64,000 bases of DNA, from contig JADNYV010000022.1 of the NCBI GenBank assembly GCA_015501055.1, forward strand, positions 290,425 through 354,424, read 5' to 3'. The position numbers were made by a program, and so were the translations under genes. Shown here piece after piece: positions 46,068-56,874 of this stretch (positions are counted from its first letter, which is position 1; the number at the start of each line of letters is the position of its first letter). The stretch is from Mucidula mucida (taxonomy: Eukaryota > Basidiomycota > Agaricomycetes > Agaricales > Physalacriaceae). A model generated the notes under the pieces. That model did no database searches, was not told the origin of the DNA, and was given only the letters and a program-made list of their open reading frames with translations.

Positions 46068-47559
46068 ATGCGGAAACTGTCCTTTAATGTGTTCAAGCGG
46101 TTCGGCCGTTCGAATACCCAGACTAAATTGGAAGAGACACCGCAAAGTGACTTGTCACGTTCTACTCCAAACCTGCTCGGTAGTATTACCAGCAGTCGCA
46201 AGGTTGCAAGGCGGCGTCTTCATAAACGCTTGTCTGGCGCTACTGGCACTGAAGACGACTTTTCGTACACTGTGAGCTGGGGTGTCTCATTCGAATACAA
46301 CTTGACTGTCTATAGGCCGTGTCCCCACTTCGTCACTTGGATAATGCAAGCTCTGTCGGAAGTGACTTCATTGGCATGCACCCTAGTCGTTCTACCCCCA
46401 TGATCACTGAAATGCGGCGCGATCCTAGTGGCCCGTCATTGAGGAATTCTCCCAGTACGAGCCCGAAAATCAGGACACGACCTACGAATTTATCGAAAGA
46501 CCTTCTCCGTTCTCCCGCCCTCCCGCTTTTCAGCACGATGATTATGCCCGAGATCAGTCGAGTTTTACAGGCTCCTCAGGATCCATACGGTCTACACCAA
46601 ATTACTCCAGTTCCATATCACCCACGCCAATTGAACGGCGACGGTCCTCTCGCTCGTCTGGACAATCCTCGAACGGACACGTTGGAGTGTCTTATACACC
46701 GACGCCAATACCTCCAGCGAGTTTGAATGACGTACGTGGCCGGACCAGTCAATCATTTTGAACCTACTCATCATGAGAGGTACAGCGCCATACGCTCCCA
46801 CGTTCTTCGCGAAGAAATTCTTCAAGGCCTCGGTCATCACGCAGCTCGAATGATGCGCAGGTGAGAGATGTATCCATTGTCTCAAGAGATGATTTTAAGC
46901 CCTCAACCAGTCTGTTGCAATACCAACGCACGGACAACAGAGTGAAGGACAAGCAGTCGGCCCGTCGACATATTATATCGTTCCTGGTGGTTTGAGAGCG
47001 ATATTCACAGACCATAATGGCAATGAAATCACACGGTAATATTTTCCTTCATCTTCGCAGGGTTTGGTAGATTTCAATTGATTGTCAGCAGAGTTGGAGA
47101 TTTCACCTCTAACGGTCATAGCAGACGTATATCTCCTGTAGTTGTACAGGATGAGTCGGGGAAAGTACTCTACAGGTTACCAGAAGGCGGGCTGGCACCA
47201 TTTCCCTCAGCATTTGAGGGAGAAAATAGCGATTCTGAATGTCCGCATTGTCATCATAAGAAAAGATCACGACATGCACGCTCCGACGCGAGACGTCACG
47301 GAAGGTATGTGTATCCTGCTACTACGAATGGTCTTTAACATTGCTGCTTTAGCTCCGCCAGTGAATCCGATCGCTCTAACAGTAATCCAAAGCACAGTCG
47401 AATAGTATATCCTCCATACGAAAGTCCCAACATCATCCTCATAGACGGGAATGGCCGACAAATACCCATGTACGTATCGCTTCTTCTTCACGAGAACGCG
47501 AATAACTGTTGCTCAGCCGGAATTCATCTGACAATGCAATGCCGTCACAGACCAGCTAG
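46068..47559 (+). CDS. Protein of unknown function with Ser-rich N-terminus and CxxC motif
   Basis: Exon 1 46068-46272 or so (MRKLSFNVFKRFGRSNTQTK, basic and Ser-rich). After an intron with TATAG acceptor near 46316 it continues AVSPLRHLDNASSVGSDFIG and, after a one-base break near 46440, EEFSQYEPENQDTTYEF. It is low complexity until YYIVPGGLRAIFTDHNGNEI, followed by VGDFTSNGHSRRISPVVVQD, GKVLYRLPEGGLAPFP and CPHCHHKKRSRHARSD. The end (NIILIDGNGRQIPIRNSSDN) is at TAG 47557-47559. The sequence IFTDHNGNEI/GRQIP pattern recurs three times (HNGNEI, ESGKVLYR, GNGRQIP), suggesting a repeated short beta module. No known family is recognised. It ends 4 bp from the convergent FAF1-like gene. Confidence 0.55.
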
Positions 47560-47563
47560 CGGG

Positions 47564-48524
47564 CTAGTGTTTACCTCGTCCTCTTCCTCTTCCACGGCCC
47601 CTGCCGCCGCCACGATTGTCTATACGCTTGCCACGTGGTTGACCGTTGACTTGACTGATCTCCTCACGGCTCAGTTTCAGCATTCCCCCGCTAAACTTGC
47701 CTACACCCATTCGCAGACCTCTTTCTCTTTCCTTCTTTTTTGACGATGCATCCGGATCCTCGAAGACTTTCTTGAGCGACCGATGGTAATTACCCATGTT
47801 CTTAGCCTATACGTAGATACGCTCAGCACGAACTTTATGACAATTCACGTTTGAAACTCACCTCCTCAAGCTGGGCTTTTTGTCTCTCGTGCTCTTTATC
47901 GACGAGGCCGGTGCGTACACGTTTGGCGTGCTTATTTCTCTCTGCTTGTCGTACTGACTTTTCGCCTTTTCCAAGGCTAGCGGAGCCTGCAAGTTCTAAT
48001 ACACGTCCGGCCAAAGCCTTTTTGCGTTGTGCAGGTTTCATGTCAAGATCCGCATTCAACGAACCGGAGAGTAGCTTGGTATGAACAAGTCGATGTAGAA
48101 TCGCGTCATTCTGGGCATTTGACCTGCAGAAACAATCAGCGAGTGATAAAGGCGTCGACTGGATAGCGCACCGGTCTTCGTCTTCTTGTTCCTCCTCCTC
48201 TTTTGTTTTGGTACTGCCTGCACTGTCGTCTTTGAGTTTGGACACTTTGGAAGACTAGCAATATGAGCGAGGTGCAAGGCTGAACGACTGGACGCTAACC
48301 ATAAATGCCTTTTTCTGTGAGTGTGATATCGGGTCAAAGGATGTTTTGGAGGATGAGGTATCATTGAAGACCACGACGCTTGGTCTGTTTGTAGAGCTTT
48401 CGGCTACAAACCGATCGTAGTCTATATACAATAAGCGTCAATTGCACTCGCTATGAGAGGATAAGACTCATACCATCGTCCCGCTGAGCTCTTCGTCAGA
48501 TTGTATATTGTTATTCCTGTCCAT
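47564..48524 (-). CDS. FAF1/DUF4602-like ribosome biogenesis protein
   Basis: Exon chain from ATG 48524 through DYDRFVAESSTNRPSVVVF, KTSFDPISHSQKKAFM, KVSKLKDDSAGS, NAQNDAILHRLVHTKLLSG, LNADLDMKPAQRKKALAGR, KSVRQAERNKHAKRVRTGL, then after an intron EEAKNMGNYHRSLKKVFEDP, and finally MGVGKFSGGMLKLSREEI with a C-terminal run of RG dipeptides (GGGRGRGRGRGRGKH). The basic helical region and the RGGGRGRG tail point to a nucleolar RNA-associated protein. Similarity to yeast Faf1/human C1orf131 (DUF4602) is from memory and moderate. A one-base break at about 48483 (SDEELS to RDDDYDRF) requires an added base. Convergent with the preceding gene. Confidence 0.6.
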
Positions 48525-48731
48525 TCTTCCTCAGAAGATTCAGACTTGGTTCTTCAATATCCGTTTTCGTTTGCGCGATTCTGCAGACGGGATCTCCCGA
48601 ATGATGCATAAAGTATCACCATGCGCGTTAAGTAGTTGAGTAGATCTTCGTTGTCTGCCATTCGTGTCGTGGTGGTTATAAGCAGAAATTTTGATCGCGA
48701 TCACGATCACGAATGTACGTCAAGCACTATT

Positions 48732-50276
48732 CTAGTTGACATTGTTCTCTACCACCCACACCGCCTGGTCCAAAGCGTCAGCGTCCAGGAGCTCAACTTT
48801 CTCGCCGTTCTTTCCCCACACATCGTACGATCCTGCCTTCAAGTACTCTGAGTCTGCGCCTGGGGTCGGTGTCGATGTGGGCTTTGTCAACGACAGGCAT
48901 TTACTGGCCAGACTCGGTGTCGACGCTGGTTGCTGGCTGATCTGTGCTTGCGTGCGATTCGCTCCAGATGGAAATGCGAAACCGTAGAACCCTGGACAAT
49001 CTTCTGTCGGGAACCGATATGCGCTATTTCGTATCTCAGTTTGATTCCTACTGTAGTCAAAGTACTCACAGATAGATGCTGCGGAGAAATGGTTGCCCGA
49101 GAAGGACATCAGGCTTCGCACCTGCAGTCGTGTTCTTGAAAGCAACGTTGCATATGCCGCTTGCAGACATCATCGAGACTGGCTCATGTCCGACGACTCT
49201 ACTTGGTAATCTACACCGTTTATCGTCACTGTCAATGCGACATATTCTCCACAGTTGTATCCGAAGCCTCCATCTGGATATACATTATTGGTTTCTATAG
49301 GTCCCGTGTAGTTCGCATCCAAGGCATAAGGATTACTTGGCGGTACTGCGATGTTTCTGGATACTAAAGTTGGGTCAGCGAGGCTTAAGACTTACAAAAG
49401 AGTCACCTACATGAATTAAGGGAGGCAATCAGGCCATCGCCAAAAGGCAGGAAGGAGCCATTGTAGCCTTTAACTCCGTCGATTTTGATTGCATTGGTGT
49501 AGTTGGTGGTGGGTTCTTCCAATTGCACCCAGTTCATTGTACCCTCATATGAGTTTCGTCCAAAGCACCAATGGATAAGGCAGGATTTCGTGGATCTAAA
49601 CGGATACCAATGACTGGGTTAAGGAGGTCGTCATTGGCCCAAAGGTGTCTGAACAGGCTGTTGTCAATGGGGCTCGACGCGTTCACCCAGAGGCCAAATG
49701 CCGTTCTCCATGTGAGTCGGAAAGTTGAGTGACATCGTCTCCATGAGTACTGAAGCCTGATAAGTGTTGGTCGCAGAAACATCGATTGTTCGCTACATAC
49801 CAAATGGCTGTCCCTCTGAACGCAGGACTCCTCCGAAGCTCACAATGTCGTTCACGTAGACTCCGTTGAATTCCGCGTCGTCTTGTCCCCATGGATCGCC
49901 TCCCGACTAAATCCGGCCAACAATGCTATTTGCAGGTTTCAGTATGGCGAAAGCATCTTGCCTTTAATCTAGTCGAGTTTTCACCGTCAAAGAGATCTTC
50001 GCCCGCAAAACACGCAATCCGTTGACCATACAGCTAGTAAGCTACCAGACAGGTTTATCACAGGCTTCACGGTTTGCGGTGGCGTGCCGAAAAGGACATC
50101 GACACGCGAGAAGATCGAGTTGATGTCTGTCATATTTGCTACTACGTCCATAGGGATTGAAATCCATGCTTTGGAATGTCAGTCGCTCGCACGCTCATAG
50201 TAGTTGATAATGACTTACTTCGTTCTGCTGTTGCTCCGAGCACGACAAGCAGAGGTAAAAATGTAGTCCGCATCAT
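48732..50276 (-). CDS. Secreted A1 aspartic-protease homologue lacking both catalytic Asp
   Basis: The leader MMRTTFLPLLVVLGATAE looks like a signal peptide. The A1 fold is recognisable: VDVLFGTPPQTVKPVI for the N-lobe, IGIRLDPRNPALSIGALDE, TMNWVQLEEPTTNY, AIKIDGVKGYNGSFLPFGDG, GGFGYNCGEYVALTVTINGV, and DVLLGQPFLRSIYL YRFPTEDCPGFYGFAFPSGA at the C-terminus. The N-lobe catalytic site, normally DTGS, reads NLSGS (near 50060), and the C-lobe site reads ASLNS (near 49409), so Asn stands in both Asp positions. Active-site loss predicts a binding or structural role rather than peptidase activity. A one-base break lies at about 49180 (SSDMSQ to MSASGICNVAF). A glycosylation-rich surface is expected (several NxS/T). 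Confidence 0.75.
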
Positions 50277-51038
50277 GGTCGCGTTGGGGGTGATTGAGGG
50301 TGTAGATATTCGTCGGGGTATAAAACGCGGTGCGTTGACAATCGTCTTTGCAGCTGTCACTACTCAGAGTCAGAGATTAATGAAATTTTTCGCGCCACAA
50401 AGCTTCTTCACAGGGTTTCCGCGATTTCTACCATTGCTTTGGCAGAGTCATGCTACCTCGATCATGAGAAGATCTCCCTCGTGACAACAGCCACTGAAGC
50501 GCCCATTTATCCTCCTCTGTTTTTGACATTTGACAGGTATAACTTCAGGCGCCGCCAAAACAAGAACCTGACTGTGCGGCGACTACAGGCCTTCCGAATA
50601 CGAGCGAATCATAGATTCCTAGCTATGTATGTCTGCAGACTTTCCTCGTGTATGAGATATGCCTTGGGCCAGGATTGCTATTAACTCCATCAACGCAAAT
50701 TTATTTGGGCACCTTCTCCGAGAGATTCACTTGTGGAACGGTCCGCTGCCCCGTAAGCTACTCTGATCGTGGTGTGCCTACAGAACTTCTGAGCGGATAC
50801 CAGTCAATCTACTCTGATCAGAGGCCTGTACCGCTTCTTGGCAGACGCGATCGCTATCACAATTTCACAGACAGTTTGTGCTGGCTTTTTTAATGTTCTA
50901 CTGACAACGTCTAAACCTAAACCACTCTTTACACCTTTCTCCCGTCATGGTCTCCGCCTCGTCTTCAGAATACTTGCCACTTATAAACATTTCAGCCCGC
51001 CCAATGCTTTATATCCCCCACATTCGTTTCCCCCACAA
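50277..51038. other. Intergenic region between divergent genes
   Basis: No supported gene. Two promoters must lie here, for the protease homologue (leftward) and the membrane protein (rightward). A TATA-like element is at 50982-50987; CTGATCAGAGG-like repeats (TACTCTGATC) occur near 50757-50824. Confidence 0.4.
50982..50987 (+). promoter_or_regulatory. TATA box for the 51039 membrane protein gene
   Basis: TATAAA is 57 bp before the start codon at 51039 on the same strand, the same distance as for the SNG1-like gene. Confidence 0.45.
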
Positions 51039-52715
51039 ATGCACGCTACTGATAGTCCGCGTTCGCGTCCTAGTACTTCTTTTTTGAGAGGTGCTGTCGA
51101 CGTCTGTAAGGCTATTATTCTTCTACCAGTCATTGCCCTCGCGTACCTCGCGTTCTGCTACACGGTTCACCTTCGCGTTGTGCCACTTCGTAGTAATGGA
51201 TTTATAGACTTGGAACCGTATTCCCTTCGTAGGCGTTTCCAACTGTGTTTCTTCTTACGCTGACAACTTGCCTTCTTCACTCAGGAACTGTCAAATCTGG
51301 AGTGACGAGTATGAGCATTCTCGTCATATCCATTGGACTCTATCCTTTGAAGTCATTGATTCAAGATCTACACGTGCGTCGTTCAGGTTCACGTAGATCT
51401 TTTTCTTTGAATTAACAAATCTCTTTAGAGCGAGGAATTCTTTCGCGCACTGAAGACGCGTCCCAATGGAGTTCGATTTGCGACGCTGAATTCAATCTCA
51501 AGCCCGTCTTGTGGAACGATCGACGCTTTAATCGCCATGATCAAGCGGCAATGCTCGTCATACTTTGCGGTCGCGTTTTTGTCCAGTTTTGTCATTCTAG
51601 CAGTCTCGACGCTAGCCCCATCTGCTCGTAAGTTTCCCTCCATTCCAAGTAGAGGCTTGTCTCACGTACATACTCTCGTAATTTCAGTGGAATTGATGCT
51701 CATCGACGGAGGCGTTGTGGCTTTTCCTGTGGGTACCATCCCAGCTAATAGCGTCCTCAAGTATGTTTAATCTTTCTCGAATGGCAAACCCGAGGATTGA
51801 GGTCCTCCAGTATGACAGACTTCGATGCATTGACCTGGCAACAATCCTCCTCGTCTGTCAGTAACTTGACCCAGATGGCCTCCTCCATTGCATGGGCAGA
51901 ACACTCTTTGAACGCCCAGTACAAACTCCAAGTATCCTCTGATACTGACGATGGCCGAGCATATATTGTTCCCATGGCGAGCGAGATGAATATGACGACC
52001 AGTGCACGCTGGATAACCGACGTTCTTGTGCTTCAGCCCAAGTGTACTTGGATGAAGACGAACATCTCGGGGACGCTAACCATCGACAGTAACTCGACAG
52101 GGATGAGTGATGTCTATGTGAGTCTACCCGACTTGGACGCAGAAGTCGCTGTACCTTGGAGCACGATTGGTAAGATCGCACATTTCCTTCTCATCTGCGT
52201 CCTGACCATGGCTGTGAGATAAATACAACTTCGGCGTTCTCCTGTTGGACCCATTCATGACCCCTTGAGAATTACACGTTGACGCCGGCGCCTGCTGAAG
52301 AGGTCACGAAACTCTATACATCATTAGTACAGTCCGCCATGAAGCCATATATTGATGGTGCCCTCGGGACGACCAACGTTCCCGGTCGATTGGCGCGGCC
52401 GATAGTAGTCTTTACTTCCTCCTTCCCGATTATCATTGTCTCTACGCTCCCTTTGCCATCCTTTCCGCCGTCGTGCTAGTCTCCCATTTCCGGAATGGCA
52501 AAGAAGAATATTTCACACTCTTCTCCGTTGGTGCAGTTTGGGATAATTCAGAATTGCCTGCGAAATTCGCTCAGATGAGGAGCGACGGAGTTGAAGACAT
52601 TGGGTCGAGTGTTGGTTCCGGCGCGGAGAAACGCAAGGCAGAACAGTGGGGTGAGAGAATGACTGTAATGCAGACGACATACGAAGGCGCCCAGGTGCTA
52701 CATGTTATTCAGTAG
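51039..52715 (+). CDS. Predicted multi-pass membrane protein with large extracellular domain
   Basis: Exons 51039-51228, 51285-51373, 51429-51627, 51698-51759 and 51811-52169, then further exons to 52715. Membrane segments are seen at AIILLPVIALAYLAFCYTV, MSILVISIGLYPLKSLI, YFAVAFLSSFVILAVSTLA and a last one near 52430-52480. Between them is a loop domain with NMTDFDALTW, TDVLVLQPKCTWMKTNISGT and NYTLTPAPAEEV, with probable N-glycosylation. The C-terminal tail (NSELPAKFAQMRSDGVEDIG) is cytosolic. No family is recognised. Two frame issues: near 52262 (PFMTP to ENYTLT, one extra or two missing bases) and near 52440 (IIIV to YAPFAILSAVV, one missing). It ends 9 bp from the convergent neighbour. 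Confidence 0.55.
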
Positions 52716-52724
52716 CCTCACTTT

Positions 52725-53514
52725 CTATCTCAATAGTTTTAAATCCTTCCACCATACATACGCGCCAACGAAGATGAGATTCAGTACAGCCGGACCCAGG
52801 TCAAGTTGGACTATAGTATATATCCACAGCGTCGCCAGAGGAGGGCACTGATCGGGGTATAAACAATAAGTCTGTGTCCATGAAGTGTTACAGACCTGCT
52901 TCATATTCTTGATAAACCCGACACGAGCCAGCATATACAACATTCGTGAACCGGCGAAACATGAGGCGACGAACAGGAAAAATTGCATACGCCGATGGTT
53001 CTTGTACCTCATTGCTACAAGACATGAGCTCATGAGGTGGGCAATCAACTCAAGACGAACTGTAGAATATGAATATCGACATTACTGGACCGCAGCCATT
53101 AGTCTAGGATAAGATAAAGTAAGGACACGTACTAGGGACACCCGAGACCATTCTATCAACGAGTACCTTGAGCCCAGGTTGTTTACCATATTGGTGATGA
53201 ATTAAGCTGGTGCGGTCAGTGAACATTCCTTTGATGGGAGGTGAAGCGTACATTTCCATCATGAGGAGACAGAATGAGAAAGGTATGATGTACAGAATTG
53301 CATTGAATATTTCGTCTGACAGAGATGAGTCCTCGTCCTGGACGTCTGCGGGCGGCGGATGGAAGGCAGTGGAACCACCTGGTGGCTTTTCGAGTGGTAT
53401 CTGGTTCAGGACACCAGATTCTTGTATTAGTCGCCATTGCTCGTCCTCCGGAATATCTAGGCCCTCAGAAGGAGCTGGGGATTCGGGTTTCTGTTGTTTT
53501 CGTTTCTTTACCAT
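52725..53514 (-). CDS. Small conserved fungal membrane protein of unknown function
   Basis: Exons 53514-53133 and 53059-52725 with intron 53132-53060 (73 nt, GTACGT...CAG). The N-terminus is basic (MVKKRKQQKPESPAPSEG), then a Pro-rich linker, then membrane segments (NAILYIIPFSFCLLMMEMY, MQFFLFVASCFAGSRMLYML, LWIYTIVQLDLGPAVLNLIF) and a short basic tail. The segment SLIHHQYGKQPGLKVLVDRM between helices is conserved in basidiomycete relatives from memory. The start lies 79 bp from the divergent PET191 start. A 24-nt GTCTGT...CAG stretch near 52900 was not treated as an intron because the frame stays open. Confidence 0.6.
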
Positions 53515-53593
53515 GACGGTTGGAACTTGAAGGTCGATACACTACCGCGTGACTTTCGATCAGCCACTTGGAACGCCGGAATCTACTTTGATA

Positions 53594-53930
53594 ATGGCCT
53601 CATCGTGCCAGGCATTGCTCGCGGCGCTGAAGGATTGCGTTCTCAATTCAGAGTGCGTAACAAAACAGGGAAATCTGCCCTCGACATGCCTGCGCGACCA
53701 CGTCGACGAGTTGCCGGAATCATGCCAGTCGCTGCGAAAGGCGACCTTTGAATGCAAACGGGGAATGGTGCGTAGACAGTGTCGTCATTGTTTGTTTCCC
53801 ATGAAAGCTGAGATTGGGCCAGCTGGACATGCGGAAACGATTTCGCGGAAACATTGTGGGATCTCGTTTCCAGTTCGAACCGGAAAAGCCGACTGCGTCC
53901 GCACCAGATACACAATCCAAGCCCAGCTAG
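53594..53930 (+). CDS. PET191: Cytochrome c oxidase assembly protein PET191/COA5
   Basis: Exons 53594-53767 and 53823-53930; intron 53768-53822 (GTGCGT...CAG). The product (~93 residues) has the twin Cys-x9-Cys arrangement: SCQALLAALKDCVLNSEC, then CLRDHVDELPESCQSLRKAT followed by FECKRGM, and LDMRKRFRGN after the intron, the typical Pet191 end. It is an intermembrane-space protein imported by the Mia40 pathway and needed for complex IV assembly. A Pro/Ser-rich C-terminal extension (PTASAPDTQSKPS) follows the conserved part. Confidence 0.92.
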
Positions 53931-54163
53931 CGTTGTTACAAATGATACTTCATCTCGTGATATAGGATGCTAATAAATGCAGGAAAGCTGTAGCCCCGGT
54001 TCTTCGGTTGTTCGTGGGTCACCTCTGTCAGCTATGAGCTGTCTATACGCCATCGCTTTGTCAGGATGTCGTTACGATGCTTCGACTCCCATACTTAAGA
54101 CGGGCGAAACCAATACAACTAATCAGACATAACATCTCTTTCATCTCCCGTCTATTCGCTACC

Positions 54164-55110
54164 ATGTCTAAGCCTTTTATGCTCTATACCGCAGGCACGC
54201 CCAATGGGCACAAAGTCACAGTCTTCCTTGAAGAACTCAAGGCTCTCTATCCAAGTCTTGACTATGAGTAACTGTCGTCTCTGTTCATGCCTGCTCATTG
54301 TTGACCATTGCCCCAGCTTCCAAAAGATCGACATTTCCAAGAACACCCAAAAGGTACGGAATATTTCGCGTCAGATCTGAGACTACGTCTCATCTAAATC
54401 AGGAACCTTGGTTCATTGCTTTGAACCCCAACGGCCGCATTCCCGTCCTTGTGGATCGTCTTCGCGGCGATTTCCCCGTCTTTGAAACTGCTGCCATCCT
54501 TTTGTACCTCCAGCAACACTATGACACGGACAACAAGTTTGGCTTCACGCCCAAGTCCAACGAAGATAGCGAGGTGCTTCAATGGATGTTCTTTGCTGTT
54601 CGGCTTTCGCTTTACTAGCATTATACCATATCTAACCCGCTATCTATAGCACGGTGGCGTTGGTCCCATGCAAGGCCAATGTAAGTTGATCACTAATGTC
54701 ATTTTGCGCACGTCTGACATCTCGCAGTGAACCATTTCAACAAGTTCGCACCAGAAGATATCCCATACGCGAAGAAGCGTCAGTGATTTGGCAGATTATG
54801 CCTCTCGAAAGCTCATTGTTCACATAGGCTACCTCGCCGAGACTAAGCGTCTCTATGGCGTCTTGCAAATCCGTCTCAACAACCGTGAGTGGCTAGTCGG
54901 TGACAAGATTTCTCTTGCCGACATCAATGTCTGGCCATGGGTTCGCATTCATGGTTTCAGCGGTGTCGAGAGTTTGGACGAATGGCCTGCCGTCAAGGTA
55001 CGTGGAGACCCTCAACCTCAGAACGCCATTCTGATTAATCCATTTCGCAGGCGTGGGTCAACAGGATTGCTGAACGACCCGGTGCCCAGAAGGGGATTGC
55101 TGTTCCTTAA
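54164..55110 (+). CDS. Glutathione S-transferase, URE2-like
   Basis: Seven exons or so, with introns of 48-54 nt starting near 54268, 54355, 54610, 54683, 54780 and 54997. The N-terminal thioredoxin fold contains LYTAGTPNGHKVTVFLEEL and NGRIPVLVD; the C-terminal helical domain contains HGGVGPMQGQLNHFNKFAPE, YAKKRYLAETKRLYGVLQIR and NNREWLVGDKISLADINVWP. These are the hallmarks of fungal Ure2p/GTT-type GSTs. Ure2-like enzymes reduce peroxides or conjugate electrophiles with glutathione. An upstream in-frame ATG at 54077 adds a basic leader (MLRLPYLRRAKPIQLIRHN) that resembles a mitochondrial presequence, so two forms are possible. Confidence 0.88.
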
Positions 55111-55450
55111 ACGCAGAATTTGTTTCGTAGCAGTGGCAAGTTAAACAAGGAAATGTAAAGTGTACATAGGGATGCAAATTTTATTCGGAGCAATGTCTGT
55201 TCGAGAATACGCCGCGCTAGCAAGGATCTTGGAAAACTGCTCGGCACCTTGTAACGAACACTCAGTAGCAACTGCTAAAGGCTACATTGATATTTGCCCA
55301 ATAATACGCCAGTGCTGGTTGAGGCTTTGGACCAGCACGGCACCTGTTATGGGCAGAAGAATGAACGCGACATGTATACTGTAGGAGAAAAGTGTTAATA
55401 CACACAACAACGATAATGGTAAATATACAAAGATGATGTCCGTTGAAATT
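55111..55450. other. Intergenic region between convergent genes
   Basis: No open frame with family similarity; presumably 3' UTRs and terminators of the GST gene and the following minus-strand gene. Confidence 0.3.
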
Positions 55451-56874
55451 TACACGCCTTCACCTACATCCAGCTCCCCAGCTAAGAGCTCAACCTTTCT
55501 CTGGAGCAATCAGTGTCAGGCACAAGTCACGGAAACGTAGGATCACTCACTCGATACGTTGTTGACCGCCCCTCAACAACTGTAGTCAGAACTCTGATTT
55601 GCCATCTCAACCTCCTTCCAAGCTTCTGCCGTACGATATCCTTGTGCGTGTCGAGTTTGTCTTTGAATGCTTTGTATATTCGATCATCGCGAGCAAAATA
55701 GTACGTCTAAGAATGTGTCAGTAGGCGCTCTTAACTTTGTATGGAAGCCAAGTACCGGTAGCGGTTCATCGTTGACCGTCTCGATGGCAAGATTCCAAGC
55801 GGCCATCATGAGTAGATCAATGGTTGCATTTGCCACATAATCTTCCAGAGACGCGATAAGCTCTGCCCGCCCCAATTCACGCGTCGCGAATTTGCGAACA
55901 GCAGAATCAGCCGCCTTGACCGGCTCCCCAGAAGTTCCAGATCTCAGAGCAATGGTGATATTTGCGACGACGTTAAGAACCCACTTGTCGCCTTCGCTCA
56001 TGATAAGGGTTTGTAGAAATGATGCTGTTAGGTCGCTTTGTGACTTTGCGAGTCCATAATCAATTGCTAGTTTGAGGTTTGTACCTAAAAGTCGATGAAC
56101 GGCATGGTTTTTCTGCAACCCAGGTTAACTCACGCAGAGCTTTCAGAAGAGCCTTCGTTTTCGGTTTCCGGATCTCAACTTCATCAAGATGATTTATCCA
56201 GCGGGAGAATGCACCAAGGAGAACCATAGCGACCTCCCTGTGAGACTGTCCGATACGCATAGCATGTAAAAGGGGTGTGGCGTCGCCAGTTTTCCGGAGT
56301 AATAACTATACGGATATTCAGTCAAGTAATAAGGATGATATGAGCTCAAGACGAACATGAAAGGCCCTGTCTCTGACTTCCATAAGGTACATGATATCTT
56401 TGCGTTCAATAGCACGGAATACCTCGAACGGCTGGAAAAGATGTTAGAGGTAGAACAACGGTTGTATCATCATTGTAAGACATGCCTGGGGATCTCTCCA
56501 TGGGCCAAGTGCACGATTGGGGGTGGCCTTGACTGGGGATGATTCGGTTGACGATTGCGAAGCCATACTTGAGGATCTTCGGGGATGGCCAAAGTCAACA
56601 GAGTGTTCGTCGTCGTCATCGTCATCGTGAGAGGGTGGTGAGGGACTTCGTCTTAGTTGGCGCAGTATAGCTGACGGTGCGCCACGCTCGGCTTCACGCT
56701 GAATAAAAGCTGTGAACTTGGGAGTCAAACCCAATCCGGAGCCGCTGGTTGCTACTCACCAACTGGAGGTAAGCGCTCAGGTAGACAAGGGTCAGAGTTC
56801 ACTCGTCGTCGTGTCCGGCGAGTGGAAGAGTCGAGAATACCGTCAATTACAAGGAAGTTATTGAAATGAGGCAT
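55451..56874 (-). CDS. Conserved basidiomycete protein of unknown function
   Basis: Start MPHFNNFLVIDGILDSSTRR; then TAFIQREAERGAPSAILRQL, an acidic run (HDDDDDDEHSVDFG), FEVFRAIERKDIMYLMEVRD, LLLRKTGDATPLLHAMRIGQ, SHREVAMVLLGAFSRWINHL, TNLKLAIDYGLAKSQSDLTA, GDKWVLNVVANITIALRSGT, LGRAELIASLEDYVANATID, and a last exon ending GELDVGEGV at TAA 55451. Introns are supported at 56368-56318 (GTTCGT...TAG), about 56131-56083 and others. The sequence looks helical, and GDATPLLHAMRIGQ is ankyrin-like, but no family is recognised. The join near 56758 after LPPVG is unresolved. It may continue upstream of 56874. Confidence 0.5.

Noticed and set aside
52880..52903. 24-nt GTCTGT...CAG candidate intron in the small membrane protein gene
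   Set aside because: Shorter than any accepted intron in the window and the frame is open and plausible through it.
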